Assembly (NCBI RefSeq): GCF_963678635.1
Contig: NC_087063.1
Location: 41,554,759-41,618,758 of the forward strand
From: Symsagittifera roscoffensis
Taxonomy: Eukaryota > Xenacoelomorpha > Acoela > Convolutidae
Reading direction: 5' to 3'
DNA: 64,000 nt
In this document: piece by piece, positions 11,054 to 24,479 of the stretch
How positions within the stretch are numbered: the stretch's first letter is position 1
How the letters are laid out: every line of letters starts with the position of its first letter
The notes under the pieces: generated by a model
Databases searched by the model: none
What the model saw: only the letters and a program-made list of their open reading frames with translations
What the model was told of the DNA's origin: nothing
Made by a program: the position numbers and the translations under genes

Positions 11054-12037
11054 TGTAGAATCGGTAATTCTAGCAAATTTTCGAGTTACCGACCATGCAT
11101 TTTATCCTAACATGATAGGGAAAATATTAGTAAATTTGGTTCAAAATCGGGTTATGATTATTTTATTGCGATCGTATGACTTTGTTGCTTGGGTCAAGAT
11201 TTGACACCGAAGTCAATTGGTATTTAAGTAAGTAGCGAAGGGGGATTTAACTGATAAGAATCATACGACTTCGGTTACTTACCTGACTTACGATGCCAAC
11301 CGTAGGGGGATGTATTTACGAAACGTGAACAAGTCGATAAAAACCCCGGACTTGGGACCCGTCAGCTTTGACAGGGGGAGTAGGTAAAAGGGAAAACTAT
11401 AGGGGGCGGTTGTGCTTAAGGGGATGACAACACCGATATGAAGTGGCGTGAATTTAACAAAAACGGAGCGCAAATAGAGATAAGAAGTGGAGGTTAGAGA
11501 GCGGATTTTAGGAGAACGAGTTAATGAGCGTAAGATTCATTAGGTCCCAGTTGTGGTCGCTATCTGAACTCAACAGTTAATTGTTTCACAGCGAGTGAAG
11601 TAAGAACGCAAGTCAGTCGAAGTGCCTTGTGGAAAATTAGTTAGAACAGAAGCTAGCACAAGTCAGAGAGCTTAGTCGACACGTGTACTGACCGAGTACG
11701 CAGAAGAAATTGTTAAGCGTGTACAGATCGCAAACCATTCTGTTGTATATTATTAAATTATACGCTGGCCGAACTAGTAGGCCCTTTGTATTCATTCAGA
11801 CTTATATATATTGAATTCATTTGAGAGAAAAGAAATCGTTATACGCGACTTCAAGCGAGATATAGCGAGCAAGAGCATCACTGACCAAGGGGGAGCAAAA
11901 GAATACAGTAGAGGACAACTCACCACTAAAATAACCCTTTCGGGATTGTCGTTAATACTGAGCCTTAGTGCCCCCTGCTTTAGCACGGTAAAAGGGATAG
12001 CTTCGCAAGACAGTGTGTGCAAATCCTAAAGACAACA
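11054..12037 (+). repeat. 3' LTR of element 1
   Basis: 984 bp, partner of the 5' LTR, ending AAAGACAACA and followed by the target duplication GCTTT. A purine-rich tract (agaagggaagac) abuts its left edge, and a longer one (aaaaaagggggagagaaaaa) lies about 50 bp upstream. One of these is the likely polypurine tract. Confidence 0.93.
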
Positions 12038-12042
12038 GCTTT

Positions 12043-15000
12043 ACTTGGCAAAAAGCTGGCTCCTGATGTCACTATTATCAATGCATTTAAAAAGCCAGGA
12101 TAATGGGCAAATCAAATTGCATGAAACCGACTTAAACCAAAACAAGACTGCTCAAGAATAATTGAGAAAATGTCAATTTTATTCCTTTTTTGCCTTTTTT
12201 CACGCTATGTTAGGCGATAAGGGTGTGTTTAGCATCTCGTTTTGTGTTAATAGAAAACAATTGCTGGCCTCAGTTCATTTTGGAACGTATTAATTCGCTT
12301 ATTAAGCGTGTTATAACAACGAAATATATCGCACTTTAATTATCCCAAATTGGTCAGGTTAGCAGTTTTCAAATGCTGGTAACAATGAAAAAAAGATCGC
12401 AGGTGTTATATCGTTTTAAGTTTGAGCTTAAAATAACAATATCTCTCAGATGGCATTAAAAAAAATCTCCGTCAAAAACTCCGTCAAAAACTCCGTCAAA
12501 AAGACGAAAATTGACTGAATAAAAAAACAAAGTTGCTCTTATATCAGGACGAAGACTTGAATGTTCCGACTGCCCCTTACTCTGTATCGATTAGATTTTC
12601 GGGAGAAGAAAATACTGAAAAACTATAAGCTTTGGACAAAATAACAAATCAAGAGCAAAACATTACGTCGTGAGAAATTATTACGATCGTTTAGCTTTAC
12701 TCATATCAATTAGGAACGATTTTAATGGGCGGGATAACTAACCACGCATAAATGATACATTTTCAGCCCATAAATTAGTCCAAAGCATGGCTACGTTGGC
12801 AATTTTCAAATTTTCAAAATTTTGCAAAAACCATTGGAGGTAAAATATCTTTTTTAAATTCAACTTCATAGAGACGATATCTTCAATAGGGTATAAGAAT
12901 TTTTGATATGAACTATTATTTCGAACGTCAAAAAATGAATGAACAAAAAACCACACCAAGCATAACAAAACTGCTCGTATATCAGGGCAAAGCCTTGAAT
13001 GTTCCTACTGCCCCTTACTCTGTATCGATTAGATTTTCGGGAAAACAAAAACTGAAAAAATATAAATTTTGGACAATATCAATAAAGTGTATGAAAATTT
13101 AAGTCTTACGAAATTAATACGATCGATTAGTTTTCCTCATTTCAATAAGGAACGATTTTCTTGGGCGGGATAATTACCCATGCATAAACAATTCGCCCTA
13201 TTTTTTTAGCATTCTGAATAAAATCTTTAAGACGCGCATTAAATAGTCCAGAGCATGGCCAAATTGGTAATTTTTAAACTTTCGGAGTAAATATCTTCAA
13301 TGGGGTAAAATATTTTTGTTAGGAACGATTCTTCCGATCGCCAAAAATGACTGAATAATAAAACCACACCCAATATAACAAGACTGCTCATATATTAAGG
13401 CTAAGCCCTAACGTTTTGACTGCTTTTAGGGCTGATTGAAAAGTTTTTTTGGCTGAAAAACTGACAAAATATAGTCAAAAATAATAAAAATTTCCATTGT
13501 TCCTTCATTTTATCACGCTATGTTAATTATTAAGAGTGTGTTTGACGTCTCGTTTTGGGGTAATAGTACTAAAATGCTGGTCTCAATTCAACTTAAAACG
13601 CAAAAATTTGCTTCTTACGCGTGTTATAATTATCCCAAATTGGTCAAAATAGCAACTTTCAAATGACTGTAACTTTTCAAAATTATTCAACTTTGATATA
13701 TTTTTTTTAAATTTGAGGTTAAGATAACAAGATCTCTCAGATGGTGACAAAACTTTTTGCCAAAAACGCTTAGTTTATAAATAGAAAAAAAACTTGATTG
13801 AAAAAACAAGGCTGCTTGTACATTTTTTGACTGCCCCACCATAAGCTATATAGAATACACTTTTGGAAAAAAAATACTGAAAAACTATATCAAAAATCAA
13901 ATGTGGAAAACTTAGTCGCACGAAATTCAAACGATCTATTAGCTTGCCTCAAATCGATCAGGAATAAATTTATTGAGCGGGATTATTCACCAAGCAAAGG
14001 TTTACTTCAAAAACGTTTAGTTATTAATTCGAAAATTGACTGATTAATAAAATAAAATTGCTCGTATATTAGAGCAAAGCCTTGAATTTTCCGACTGCCC
14101 CTTAAACTAAATAGAATAGACTATCGGAAAAAACCCCTGAAAACTATAAATTATGGACAATATCAAAAATCAAGTGCGGAAAAATAAGTCGTACGAAAAA
14201 ACAATCTATTAGCTTTCCTCAATTCGATCAGGAACAATTTCGTTGAGCGAGATAATTCGCCACGTAGAGAATCCGTCAAAAACGCTTAGTTAACAAGTTG
14301 AGTTGAAAACTGACTGAGTAAAAAAACAAAGTAGCTCGTTTGTCAGGGCAAAACTTGATTGATCCGACTGCCCCTGACTCTGTATCAAATAGATTTTTGA
14401 GAGGGGAAAATACTGAAAAATATAAGTTTTGGACAAAATAAAAAATTAAGTGCAAAAAATTAAGTCGCAAGATATTAATACGATCGATTAGCGTTTCTCA
14501 ATTCAATCAGGAAATTAGGAACGATTTCAATGGGCGGGATAATTCCTCACGCATAACTGATAGGTTTTCAGCTTGATGAAAAAATTCTTCAAAAGCCCAT
14601 AAATTAGTCCAAAGTATGGCCAGGTTAGCATTTTTCAAACTTCCAGAAACTTGCAAAAACTATTGGAGATAAGAAAAATTTTCAAATTCAATTTCATAGA
14701 ATCGATATCTTCAATAGGGTATAAAAATTTTTGATATGAATTTTTATTTCGATCGTCAAAAACTGAATGAGTAAAAAAATCACATCAAGCATAACATGAC
14801 TGCTCGTATATCAAGGCAAAGCCTTGAATGATCCGAATGCCCTTTACTCTGTATAAAACAAATAAGAGAATAGAAAATACTGAAAAACTATAAATTTTGG
14901 ATAAATTAAAAAATCAAGTGCAAAAAAATATGTCGTGAGAAATTAATACGATCAATTAGCTTTCCTCATTTCAATTACGAACAATTTTGTTGAGCGTTAT

Positions 15001-18000
15001 AATTAGCCAGGCATAAACAATTCGCCTTAATTTTTCAGCATCTTGATTAAAATCTTTAAGCCGCGCAATAAATTGTCCAGAGCATGGCCAAAATGGCAAT
15101 TTTCAAACTTTCAGAATTTTTTCAAAAACGATCGGAAGAAAAATATCTTTTTAAACATGTTTTCAGGGAGTCAATATTTTTAATGGGGTAAAAAAATTTT
15201 GTTACGAAATATTCTTGCAATCTTCAAAAGTGACTGCTTAATAAAATCACACCAAATGTAACAAGACTGCTCGTATATCAAGGCTAAGCCCTGATCGTTT
15301 CGACTGCTTTTAGGGCCAGTTGAAAAGTTTTTTTTTGGCTGAAAAACTGACAAAACATTGTTAAAAAAAGTAGTTTTTCACTTTTCCTTCATTTCGTCAC
15401 GCTATGTTAAATATTAAGGGTGTGATTGACATCTCGTTTTGTAATAATAGTATTAAAATGCTAGTCTTAATTAAACTTGAAACGGATTAACTTGCTTCTT
15501 ACGTGTGTTATAATTACGCAGTATATCGCAATTTGATTATCCCAAATTGGTCAAAATAGCAACTTTCAATTAATTGTAAATTTTTAAACTTGATCAGAAT
15601 TGACATGTTTTTTTTAAATTTGGGCTTACAATAACTATATCTCTTAGATGGTGTAAAACAATTTTTGTCAAAAATGCTTAGTTAACAAGTCGAAAAATAC
15701 CTGATGAAAAAAACAAGGAGGCTCGTATATTAGAGTGAAGCCTTGAAGCCGATCGCCAAAATGACTGAATGATAATACCACACCAAAGATAACAAGACTG
15801 CTCATATATCAGGGCTAAGCCCTGAACATTTTGACTGTTTTTAGGCCCAAATAAAAAAAAAATTTTTGGCGACCAAACTGACAAAATATTGTTAAAAAAG
15901 TAGTTTTTCACTTTTCCTTCATTTCATCACGCTATGTTAAATATTAAGGGTGTTTTCGATGTCTCGTTTTGTGATAATAAATTTAAAACGTTTACTCATT
16001 TCAACTTCATTTGCATTATTTTGCTACTTACGCGTGTTATAAGTACACATAAATCGCACTTTGATAGTCCCAAATTGGTCAAAAAAGCAAATTTCAGATG
16101 ACTGCAACTTTTTTAAAATAATCAAAATTGATATATCTGTTTAAATTTGAGCTTAAGATAACAATATGTTTCAGATGGAGTGAAAAATTTTTGTCAAAAA
16201 GGCTTAGTTAAAAATTCAAAAATTGCTTGATTAAAAAAACAAGGTTGCTCGTATATTAGAGCAAAGCCTTGAATTTTCCGACTGCCCCTTAAACTAAATA
16301 GTATAGACTATCGGAAAAAATCCCTGAAAACTATAAATTATGGACAATATCAAATATCAAGTGCGGAAAATTAAGTCGTACGAAAAAAAAACAATCAATT
16401 AGCTTTCCTCAATTCGATCAGGAACAATTTCGTTGAGCGAGACAACTCGCCACGCAGAGAATCCGTCAAAAATGCTTAGTTAACAAGTTGAAAACTGACT
16501 GAGTAAAAAAACAAAGTAGCTCGTTTGTCAGGGCAAAACCTTGATTGATCCGACTGCCCCTGACTCTGTATCAAATAGATTTTTGAGAGGGGAAAATACT
16601 GAAAAATATAAGTTATGGACAAAATAAAAAATTAAGTGCAAAAAATTAAGGCGTAAGAAAATTATACGATCAATTAGCTTTCCTCAATTCAATCAAGAAC
16701 ATTTTTATTGAGCGGGATAGTTTAAGATGCACGAGTATTACGTTTTCAGATTTATTTAAAAAAACTCTTCAAAACGCTTATAAATTAGTTCAAAGCATGG
16801 CAAAATTGGCAATTTTCAAACATTCAGAACTTTGCAAAAATGATTGCAGGTGAAATATCTTTTCAAAATTGATTTCAATGGGTCAAAATTTTTAATTGGA
16901 TATAGACTTTTTTGTTGAGAACTGTTCTTCCGATCGCTAAAATGACTGAATAATAATACCACACCAAAGATAACAAGACTGCTCATATATCAAGTCTAAG
17001 CCCTGAACATTTCGACTGGTTTCAGGGCCAATTGAAAAAATTTTTCTGATGGAAAAACTGACAAAACAATTCAAAAAAAAAGAAATTTTCCACTATTCCT
17101 TTTTTCATCATGCTATGTTAACTATTAATGTTGCGTTTAAAATCTCGGTTTGTGAAAAAGTTTTAAAACGCTTGCTCAATTCAACTTAAAACGCTTCAAT
17201 TTGCTACTTACGCGTGTTATGAGTACGCTCAAATTGCACTTTGATAACCCCAAACTGGTCAAAATAGCAACTTTCAGATGACTGTAACTTTTTAAAAAAT
17301 AATAATTTAAATTGATATATTTTTCAAATTTGAGCTAAAGATAACAATATCTCTCAGATGGTGTGAAAAATTTTTGTCAAAAACGTTTAGTTAACAATTC
17401 GAAAATTACTTGATTGAAAAAACAAGGTTGCTCGTATGTTAGAGCAAAGCCTTGAAAGTTCCGACTGTCCCTTAAGCTAATTAGAATAGACTTTCGCAAA
17501 AAAATACTGAAAAACTATAAATTGTGGACAATATCAAAACTCAAGAGTGGAAAATTAAATCGTACAAAATTAAAACGATCAGTTTTTCTCAAATCGATCA
17601 GGAAAATTTTGGTTGAGCGGGATAATTTGCCACGCATAGACTCTGTCAAAAACGCTGAGTTAACAAGTCGAAAATTGACTGATCAGAAAAACAAGGTTCT
17701 GAAAAAACTACAAGGTTCTGAAAAATAACCACAAAAAAAAATTCTGACAAAACCAAAGAAATTTGGACAAACTCAACAACAACAAAAAATAAGTGGTGAA
17801 AATAATACGATAGCTTGGTTTTCCTCAATTCAATCAGAAACAATTTTATTTACCGGGATGCTTCGCCAGGCATAAGCAATTTGCCTTATTTTTTCAGCAG
17901 TTTGATAAAATTTTAAATTGCGCATCAATTGATGGCCATTTTCAAACTTTCAGAACTTTGCAAAAACAATCGGAGGTAAAATATCTTTTTAAATTTGTTT

Positions 18001-19815
18001 TCAGGGAGTCAAAAATTTTGATGCGGTATAAAATTTTTTTATTTACAATCTATGATTTCGATCCCTGAAAAACGACTGAATAAAAAACCACGACTAGTAG
18101 AACAAGACTGTTTGTATGTCAGAGAAAAGCCATGAAATTTCGACTGCCCCTTACTCGGTATCGATTGATTTATGGAAAAAAAATACTGAAAAACTATAAA
18201 TTTTGAACAAAACAAAAAATAAGTGAAAAAAAATTATATCGTAAGAAATTAATACGATCGATTAGCTTTACTCAATTCAATCAGGAACAATTTTGTTGAG
18301 CGGAATAATTCGCCACGCATAAACTCCACCCAAAACGCTTAGTTAACAAATCGAAAACTGACTGAATAAAAAAACAAGTAAGCTCGTTTATCAGGGCAAA
18401 GCCTTCAACGATCCGACTGCCCCTTACTCTGTATCCAATAGATTTTCGGCAGGAGAAAATGCTGAAAAACTATGAATTTTGGACAAAATAAAGAAATGAG
18501 TGCAAAAAAAATTAAAACGTAAGAAATTAATACGATCGATTAACTTTTTCCAATTCAATCAGGAACAATTTTAATGAGCGGGAGTCACCACGCACAAATA
18601 ATACGCTTTCAGCTTTTTGAAGAAAAAAAATTTCAAAACGCTCATTAATTAGTTCAAAGCATGGCCAAATTGGCAATTTTCAAAATTTTGGCAAATTTCC
18701 AAAATTTTGCAAAAATGATTGCAGATAAAATATCTTTTCAAGTTTGTTTTCAAGGAGTCAAAATCTTTAACCGGATATAAACCTCCTTGTTGAGAACTAT
18801 TCTTTCGATCGACAAAAATTGACTGAATAAAAAGACCACACCATGTATAACAAAACTGCTCGTATAGCAGGGCCAAGCCCTGAATGTTCCAACTGCACTT
18901 AGGGCCATTTAAAAAAAAATTGTGGCTGAAAAAATGACAAAATAACTTAAAAAAAAGACATTTTCTTCATTTTATCTAGCTATGTTAGATATAAAGGTTG
19001 TTTCTGGCGTCTCTTTTTGTGATAATAGGAATAAAATGCTAGTTCAATTCAATTTGGACGCGTTAGTTGGCTTTGTTATAATTACGCAAAATATCGCACT
19101 TTAATTATCCCCGATTGGTCAACTTTGCAATTTTCAAATGTCTGTAACTTACGAAACATGATCACAGCTGATGTATCTTTTGAATTTTGAGCTTAGGATA
19201 ACAATATCTCTAAGATGGTGTAAAAACTTCTGTCAAAAACGCTTAGTTAACAAGTCGAAAATTGACTGAATAAAAAAGAGACAGCTCGTATAACAGGGCA
19301 AAGCCCTGAATGTTCCGACTGCCCTTTAATTTATATCGAATAAATTTTTGGGGGGAAAAACCAAAAAATTATAAATATTGGACAATATCGATTATCTTGC
19401 CTCAATTCATTTAGGAAAAATTATCGTTGAGCGAGATAAATCGCCACTCATTAACCATTCGCCTTACCATTTCAGCGTTCTAAATAAAATCTTTAAAACG
19501 CGCATTAATTAGTCCAGAGCATGGCCAAATTGGCAATTTTCAAACTTCCAGAACTTCGCAAATCGATCGGATGTAAAATTTTTGTTAATTTTGATTTCAA
19601 GGAGTCGATATCTTCAATGGGGTACAAAAAATTTGTTAAAAACTCTAATTTTCAAAGCCGAAAATCGACTGAATAAAAAAATTCACACCAAGCATAAATA
19701 TTCCGCTTTCTTTGAAAGTCGGAACAGAAACCACGCCAAGCATAAATACTCAGCGTTTTCTTCGAAAGCCGCAACAATTATTCCGTTTTTTTCGAAAGTC
19801 GGAGTAATAAAAAAG
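12043..19815 (+). repeat. Degenerate higher-order array of family A units
   Basis: About 7.8 kb made almost wholly of diverged, mostly head-to-tail units. Each unit has a module AACAAGACTGCTCGTATATC, then a hairpin of the type CAGGGC-AAA-GCCCTG, then AATGTTCCGACTGCC. I count about nineteen such modules, at roughly 12,532, 12,966, 13,377, 13,805, 14,048, 14,327, 14,793, 15,258, 15,711, 15,796, 16,240, 16,509, 16,971, 17,421, 17,690 (very degenerate), 18,101, 18,371, 18,848 and 19,273. Spacing is mostly 250-460 bp. Several body types follow the module. Matching types recur at about 1.88 kb (13,377 to 15,258; 16,971 to 18,848) and 2.18-2.19 kb (14,048 to 16,240; 14,327 to 16,509). The right end carries two family C hairpins (GAAAGTCGGAACA). 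No coding potential. Confidence 0.8.
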
Positions 19816-22786
19816 ACCAAAACTTTTCAGCTAGCCATTTTAGCCGATCAAAGAACTCACTCTGATGGTTGCTGAATATCAAAGAGAACTTCGGGAAAAC
19901 AGTTATTAGGGGATTTTCTCGACGTGTGGAACTTTCAAATTCAAGGATCGATTTTCGATGAAATGTGTAACGCTTTCGTCTAAACCATTCAAATTTAGTA
20001 CCAGAATCAGAAGTTATTATTCAAATTGGAACAAAGCTTAATTGCTCTTAAAATAGTTAGCCCCGAATACGTAATTGATTATTAAAATGCACTGGCCTGG
20101 CATGATGGTTTAGGGACTCCAATCACAGGTAAAAGGTTAGTTCTGCGGTATACCATTTTTCCAACTTCGAGGGCAAATCAGTACAATCAGATACGCCTTA
20201 TTTTCTGTTTGTACCTATTTTAGAAGATACCTATTACAGAAGGGGTCAAAATATAGCTTAGGGTAGGTCTGTAACAGAACACTAAAGACTAGAAATAGTA
20301 AATTAGATTCGAACTTGTCTGCGTGTTTGTTCATCTGTGTCTCTTTACGACTAAATTTGTGCAATGGGCGTGCCCCTGTATCTCATAATGCCTGCCTCCT
20401 CCCGCCCCTAATTACTACTGATCGATTTTGGTAAATACTGTAAAAGAAAATATCGAAAAAAATATTTGGTTCAATTTGGCGGTTTTGGCAGTCTTTCCGC
20501 AGAGCTCTGCGGCAACAGCGGATGTCCTCGTCTTATTCATTCGACCGGCAGCGAAGACTGTTCATTTATACAGACAGTTGCGTAACACAAATTTACCCGA
20601 AAACCAGACGCCATAGTCGCGACATACTTTAAAAAATTACTACTAGACGATAGACTAGTTAAACGAAAGCTGAAGTCTTAAGCAAAAATTGCTGTGCAAT
20701 ATAGGTTAAATTTGCTAGTACACAGTTGTTTTTTTTTGCGGCTGAAAAACTATCGTCTTATTGCTATGGATTATGTAATAGGCGCGTAGTATGCTGAGAA
20801 ATCCAGGCACCTGCAGTCTTCAAATATTGAGCATGAATATAATCAAGTAAAAGACGACCATTTATTTTCCCGTCGCATACATTCAGTGTGTCTAGAATGA
20901 ATTGTATTCAAAGCTGAATGGTTTCTTACGACTTGAAATGAATATATTATCGAACAACTGTCGTGCCTCGGAATGTTTATAAGTGTGGTATTGTAGTCGC
21001 GATTGCAAATCTTGTGCACATGTAAGCTAAGCAACGCATGTGCGCACGAGCGAAACGAAAATAAGTCTAATCACTACAGGCCGGGAAAATCAACACACTG
21101 CTAGTGAAATTTACACACAAGGCAAAATCCACAAAACAGAATTCGCTATTTGTTAGAAAAGGCAAAGAGCCGCTCTACTTTTATACTTAACAATAACAAA
21201 CTTTAACTCAGAATTCTCAGTATTTTCTCCGCCAAATGCTTAGAAGCTCTCTATTTTATTCTATCGCGAAAAGTTTACAACTAAAATATTAAATTTGTGC
21301 TTTGTCTGTAGACGACAAAAATAAATTCAAGCATTTTAGACGTTGGCCGCATTCTAATACGTGTCTCATATTTGTTTTATGCTTTGCGCTGATTTAAATT
21401 GAGCTGATTTAAAGATTTTTTGAGCATTTTAAATTTTTGAAACAAAATACGCATCTATCATTATTTACATGCGTAAGTTCAGTACATGCGCGCGTCTCTC
21501 TGTTCTAAAAATTTGTTTAAATTAAAAAGTTGTTTAGATAAATTCTCAAAAAATTACTGATTCTTGATTTAATATTCTACTCGAGTTACGATATGATCTT
21601 ATCTGTGGTAGTTCTACATGATTATGCCATTATGCATCATTACGCCATCGATTTGTTGAAGCATTACTTGGTGCGTGTTTGATTCAGGTCCCTGGATTTT
21701 ATTTAGTGCAATTATCAATCTTACCATTATACCCATTGATCTTTCCAATTAGTCAGCACAGCTGTGCAATTAAAGTCATTGCATGGACCAGCAGCGATTT
21801 GAGCATGGTGCGAAGTTGAGTGGCAAAATATATCATAAAATTTGGTTCATGCTTTTGAAATGACAGTATCTCTACTTATGAGCTTGGGTGATGTTTGCTC
21901 GCCGTCTCAGATATAGCTCCTGCCTGACTCAATTTTAGCACCCAAACTTCACCATCGACTTATGATCGGCTCATACACAATATTAAACGTGCTTGAATAT
22001 CCATCATTTAAACCGATTAGTAAAAGTGAGCATTTAAACAAACCAGCTCCTAATTGTACCATGTCCATGTTCGAAGCATCGATAGTAGCACATAAATATC
22101 GATATCACGAAGAAACTTGCAAATGAAAACCTCAAACTCAACTACGAATTTTGCAGCAGTCTTATTTCGATATTTTGAATATTCTCTCGAAATCCAGGGG
22201 TAGGTAAGTGATTATCTAAACAAATAGTTTTAAAGTTGTAGCGGATATTCTGGCAGAAAATCTAGATTTACCAATTGAAGTTTTGACTCAGAAAGGTAAG
22301 TTTCTGAGAAAACGGCAACTGATTGATAGATAGTTTCGGAAGTTACCGCCTTGTTTGTATTATTCATAGTTTACAAATAGTCATATTGCGAAATTTATCA
22401 TCTAAATCGACAACAAAACAAACCAACTTACATCACAAATTACTGAAACACTTTACTTCATATCTCAATATTTGATCGAAAAATAATTTATATAACTTTA
22501 ATGACAAAATTCTTTGAAATATTTTAAGTTTCACTTGCTCAATGTGGCCGAAAGTATTCGTAATCTCTGGACTTACATACTGAGCTGAGTGTGATCAGAA
22601 AAGTGGGCAAAATTTATGCTGGGCACTTGATTTTACAGAGACGAAATTACTTCTCAGAAATTATTGCAGCCAATCATCTGCAGCTGGCGTTTGTGGTCTG
22701 TCTCTCTGTTGGCCTGAATTGACCTTTGACCTTTTAAGAATTGTGACCTTTTGAGGTGCAGATTGTGCGTCCCTATGTTGCTGACC
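19816..22786. other. Upstream flank of the DOK7-like gene, no gene seen
   Basis: No exon or repeat of the described families could be supported. A perfect 16-bp palindrome CCGCAGAGCTCTGCGG lies at 20,497-20,512 in a locally GC-richer patch. A CCAAT sequence at 22,670 and an E-box-like CAGCTG near 22,680 lie about 110 bp before the start codon of the DOK7-like gene. No TATA box is obvious, so promoter and 5' UTR limits cannot be drawn. Confidence 0.4.
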
Positions 22787-22846
22787 ATGTCCGACGACCG
22801 GGTAGTTCTCAAAGAGGGCGCTGTCAAGTTCAAGGAGGGCAAAAAA
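22787..22846 (+). CDS. DOK7: DOK7-like exon 1 (start codon, PH domain strand 1)
   Basis: Twenty codons from an ATG in good context (gaccATGt), reading MSDDRVVLKEGAVKFKEGKK, and ending exactly at the donor AAAAAA|GTGAGT. The segment KEGAVKFKEGKK matches the opening of the DOK7 PH domain (an EGxVKxxDGKK pattern), and the following exon supplies the expected WK. The intron is phase 0. The exon is too short to find by ORF length; it is supported by its join to exons 2 and 3. An upstream non-coding exon is possible. Confidence 0.85.
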
Positions 22847-23163
22847 GTGAGTAAAGAGAAACCAATCATCCATCGTTGGTGGTGCGAACTGTAGGGAGGG
22901 GGAGGGGGGCATACGATTTTTCTTTCTAAAAATGTTTCAATTGAAGTACTAGCTTTGCTGGAACTTCTCATAGTTGGGGAGGGCCTGTTTTCTACGGAAA
23001 CGCGCCAAATAATTTTTTTAATATTATTTTTAAGTGGCCAGTAATGCCATCATAAGTTTTCAAGCAAATTTGAAAAAATCTGCTAAGTTGGAACCAGCGA
23101 ATATGAGCAAAAATAGTATGAGCTTAGTAATTTGGGGCCATTTTTACACTAAAGGAACTAGAA

Positions 23164-23620
23164 GACTGCTCGTATCAGGGCAAAGCACTGTCCCGACTGC
23201 ACTTTAATAATAGTTTTCAACAAAATATTTTTATGCACCATTGCAGATATCGCTTACCTGAAATCAAATCTAAAAAAAGTATATTACCTCCGATCTTTTT
23301 TGAAAAGTTTTGAGAGTTTGAAAATGTTCAATTTGGCCATGCTCTGGACTAACTTAAGGTTTTATTCGGAATGCTGAAAACGGAAGGCGAATTGTTTATG
23401 CCTGGCGAATTATCCCGCTCAACGAAATCGTCCAAAATTGAATTGAGACTAGCTAATCGGTCGTATTCATTTCGTACGACTCAAATTTTTACACTTGATA
23501 TTCTCCAAAGTTTTTATAATTTTTCAATAATTTCCTTCCCAAAAATTATTCGGTATGGATTAAGGGGTGGGTACTCGGAACATTCAGGGTTTCGCCCTGA
23601 TATACGAGCAGTTTTGTTCG
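23164..23620 (-). repeat. Fold-back family A element (duplicated at 24,927-25,383)
   Basis: The left end reads AGACTGCTCGTATCAGGGC with a slightly damaged hairpin. The right end is its inverse (CATTCAGGGTTTCGCCCTG, then ATATACGAGCAGTTTTG). The body on the minus strand matches the array unit following the module at 19,273 (for example the region around gagcatggccaaattggcaa). So family A can exist as a discrete element of about 460 bp with inverted hairpin ends. No coding capacity. Confidence 0.7.
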
Positions 23621-24410
23621 CCTTGAACTTTCAGCATCAACTTATAAAATGATCAGTTTCGCTTACTCGAGATAGACTCGGTTTAGATTGAAAAGACATC
23701 AAGCTACAATAGGGGTGTGCGCACGCTAGGGGGCACATAGGTCCAGGGATCGAGCTCCCAAATTAGTGAAAAATATTCTGAATTAAAAAACCAACCCAAG
23801 CAGATATAATCATCATTTTCCCCGAAAGTTGGAGCTATATGATATCAGCATTTAAGCGAAATATAATATTGAATAATCTCACAGAAAAAGGCTAGTGAAA
23901 GTGACTTTAACGCACGTTTTACGTTTTGCACTTGTATCATTATTGGGCTCCCATTTTTTGATTTTTTCAGAAACTAATTTTAGAAAAGTTAACATCCGCC
24001 AAAAAATTTGGCACAACATACACGTATCAGGGCAAACTCAAGACTGCTTTTCAATTTATTTCAAGTTTGCGTTATGGTTTAAGAAAAAATGAATTTAATG
24101 TTATAATAAAAAGTGACATTTTTTTTTAAATCTAAGAATCCTTATTTGGGTATAAATGTGATAGAGACGTCCCAATAATTGTGGTTTCTGTGATCTCAGT
24201 CTCAATAATTTTGTCGAAGGATAGTCCATTTTCCGTATTTCACATTCCAGAGTTATTTTACTTGAGTGAAGCTTTTTTTGCGTCTCAAGGCCGTTTTGTT
24301 GGTCTAAAACTTGCACTTGGTACCGTTTTTGCAGCCAAAATTAGTCAGGCTGCGGTATACTTCAAGCTAGAAATCAAAAAGAAGGTCGTCCTCACAAACT
24401 ATTATTGCCG

Positions 24411-24479
24411 TGGCAGGGGAGCGATTACACGATCTGGCGCTTTCGAAAGGAGCGCCTTGCACTGTGCTAAGAGCCTCCT
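24411..24479 (-). other. tRNA-like remnant (second copy 26,174-26,242)
   Basis: On the minus strand a 69-nt GC-rich patch reads like a degraded tRNA. It has a box-A-like TTAGCACAGTGCAAGGCG, an anticodon-arm-like stem GGCGCT/AGCGCC around CCTTTCGAA, and an end TGCCA. The T arm does not have a proper GTTCGA box, the acceptor stem pairs only in part and the anticodon loop is too long. It is therefore a tRNA pseudogene, the head of a tRNA-derived SINE, or a coincidence. It exists twice only because of the tandem duplication. Confidence 0.3.

Larger units (their letters stand above)
5918..12037 (+). mobile_element. Ty3/gypsy LTR retrotransposon (element 1), defective
   Basis: A 6.1-kb element with two LTRs that start TGTAGAATCGG and end ACA, flanked by the exact 5-bp target duplication GCTTT (5,913-5,917 and 12,038-12,042). 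Internal order is PBS, gag, protease, reverse transcriptase, start of RNase H, then a separate ORF before the 3' LTR. RT similarity is to the Ty3/gypsy class. All main frames carry stops or frameshifts. No integrase sequence is visible, so an internal deletion has probably removed the rest of RNase H and integrase. The LTRs differ at scattered sites and by a 4-bp indel, so the insertion is not very recent. Confidence 0.93.

Noticed and set aside
12043..19815. CRISPR-like array
   Set aside because: The repeats are long, diverged and spaced hundreds of bases apart in an animal genome; there are no short regular spacers.
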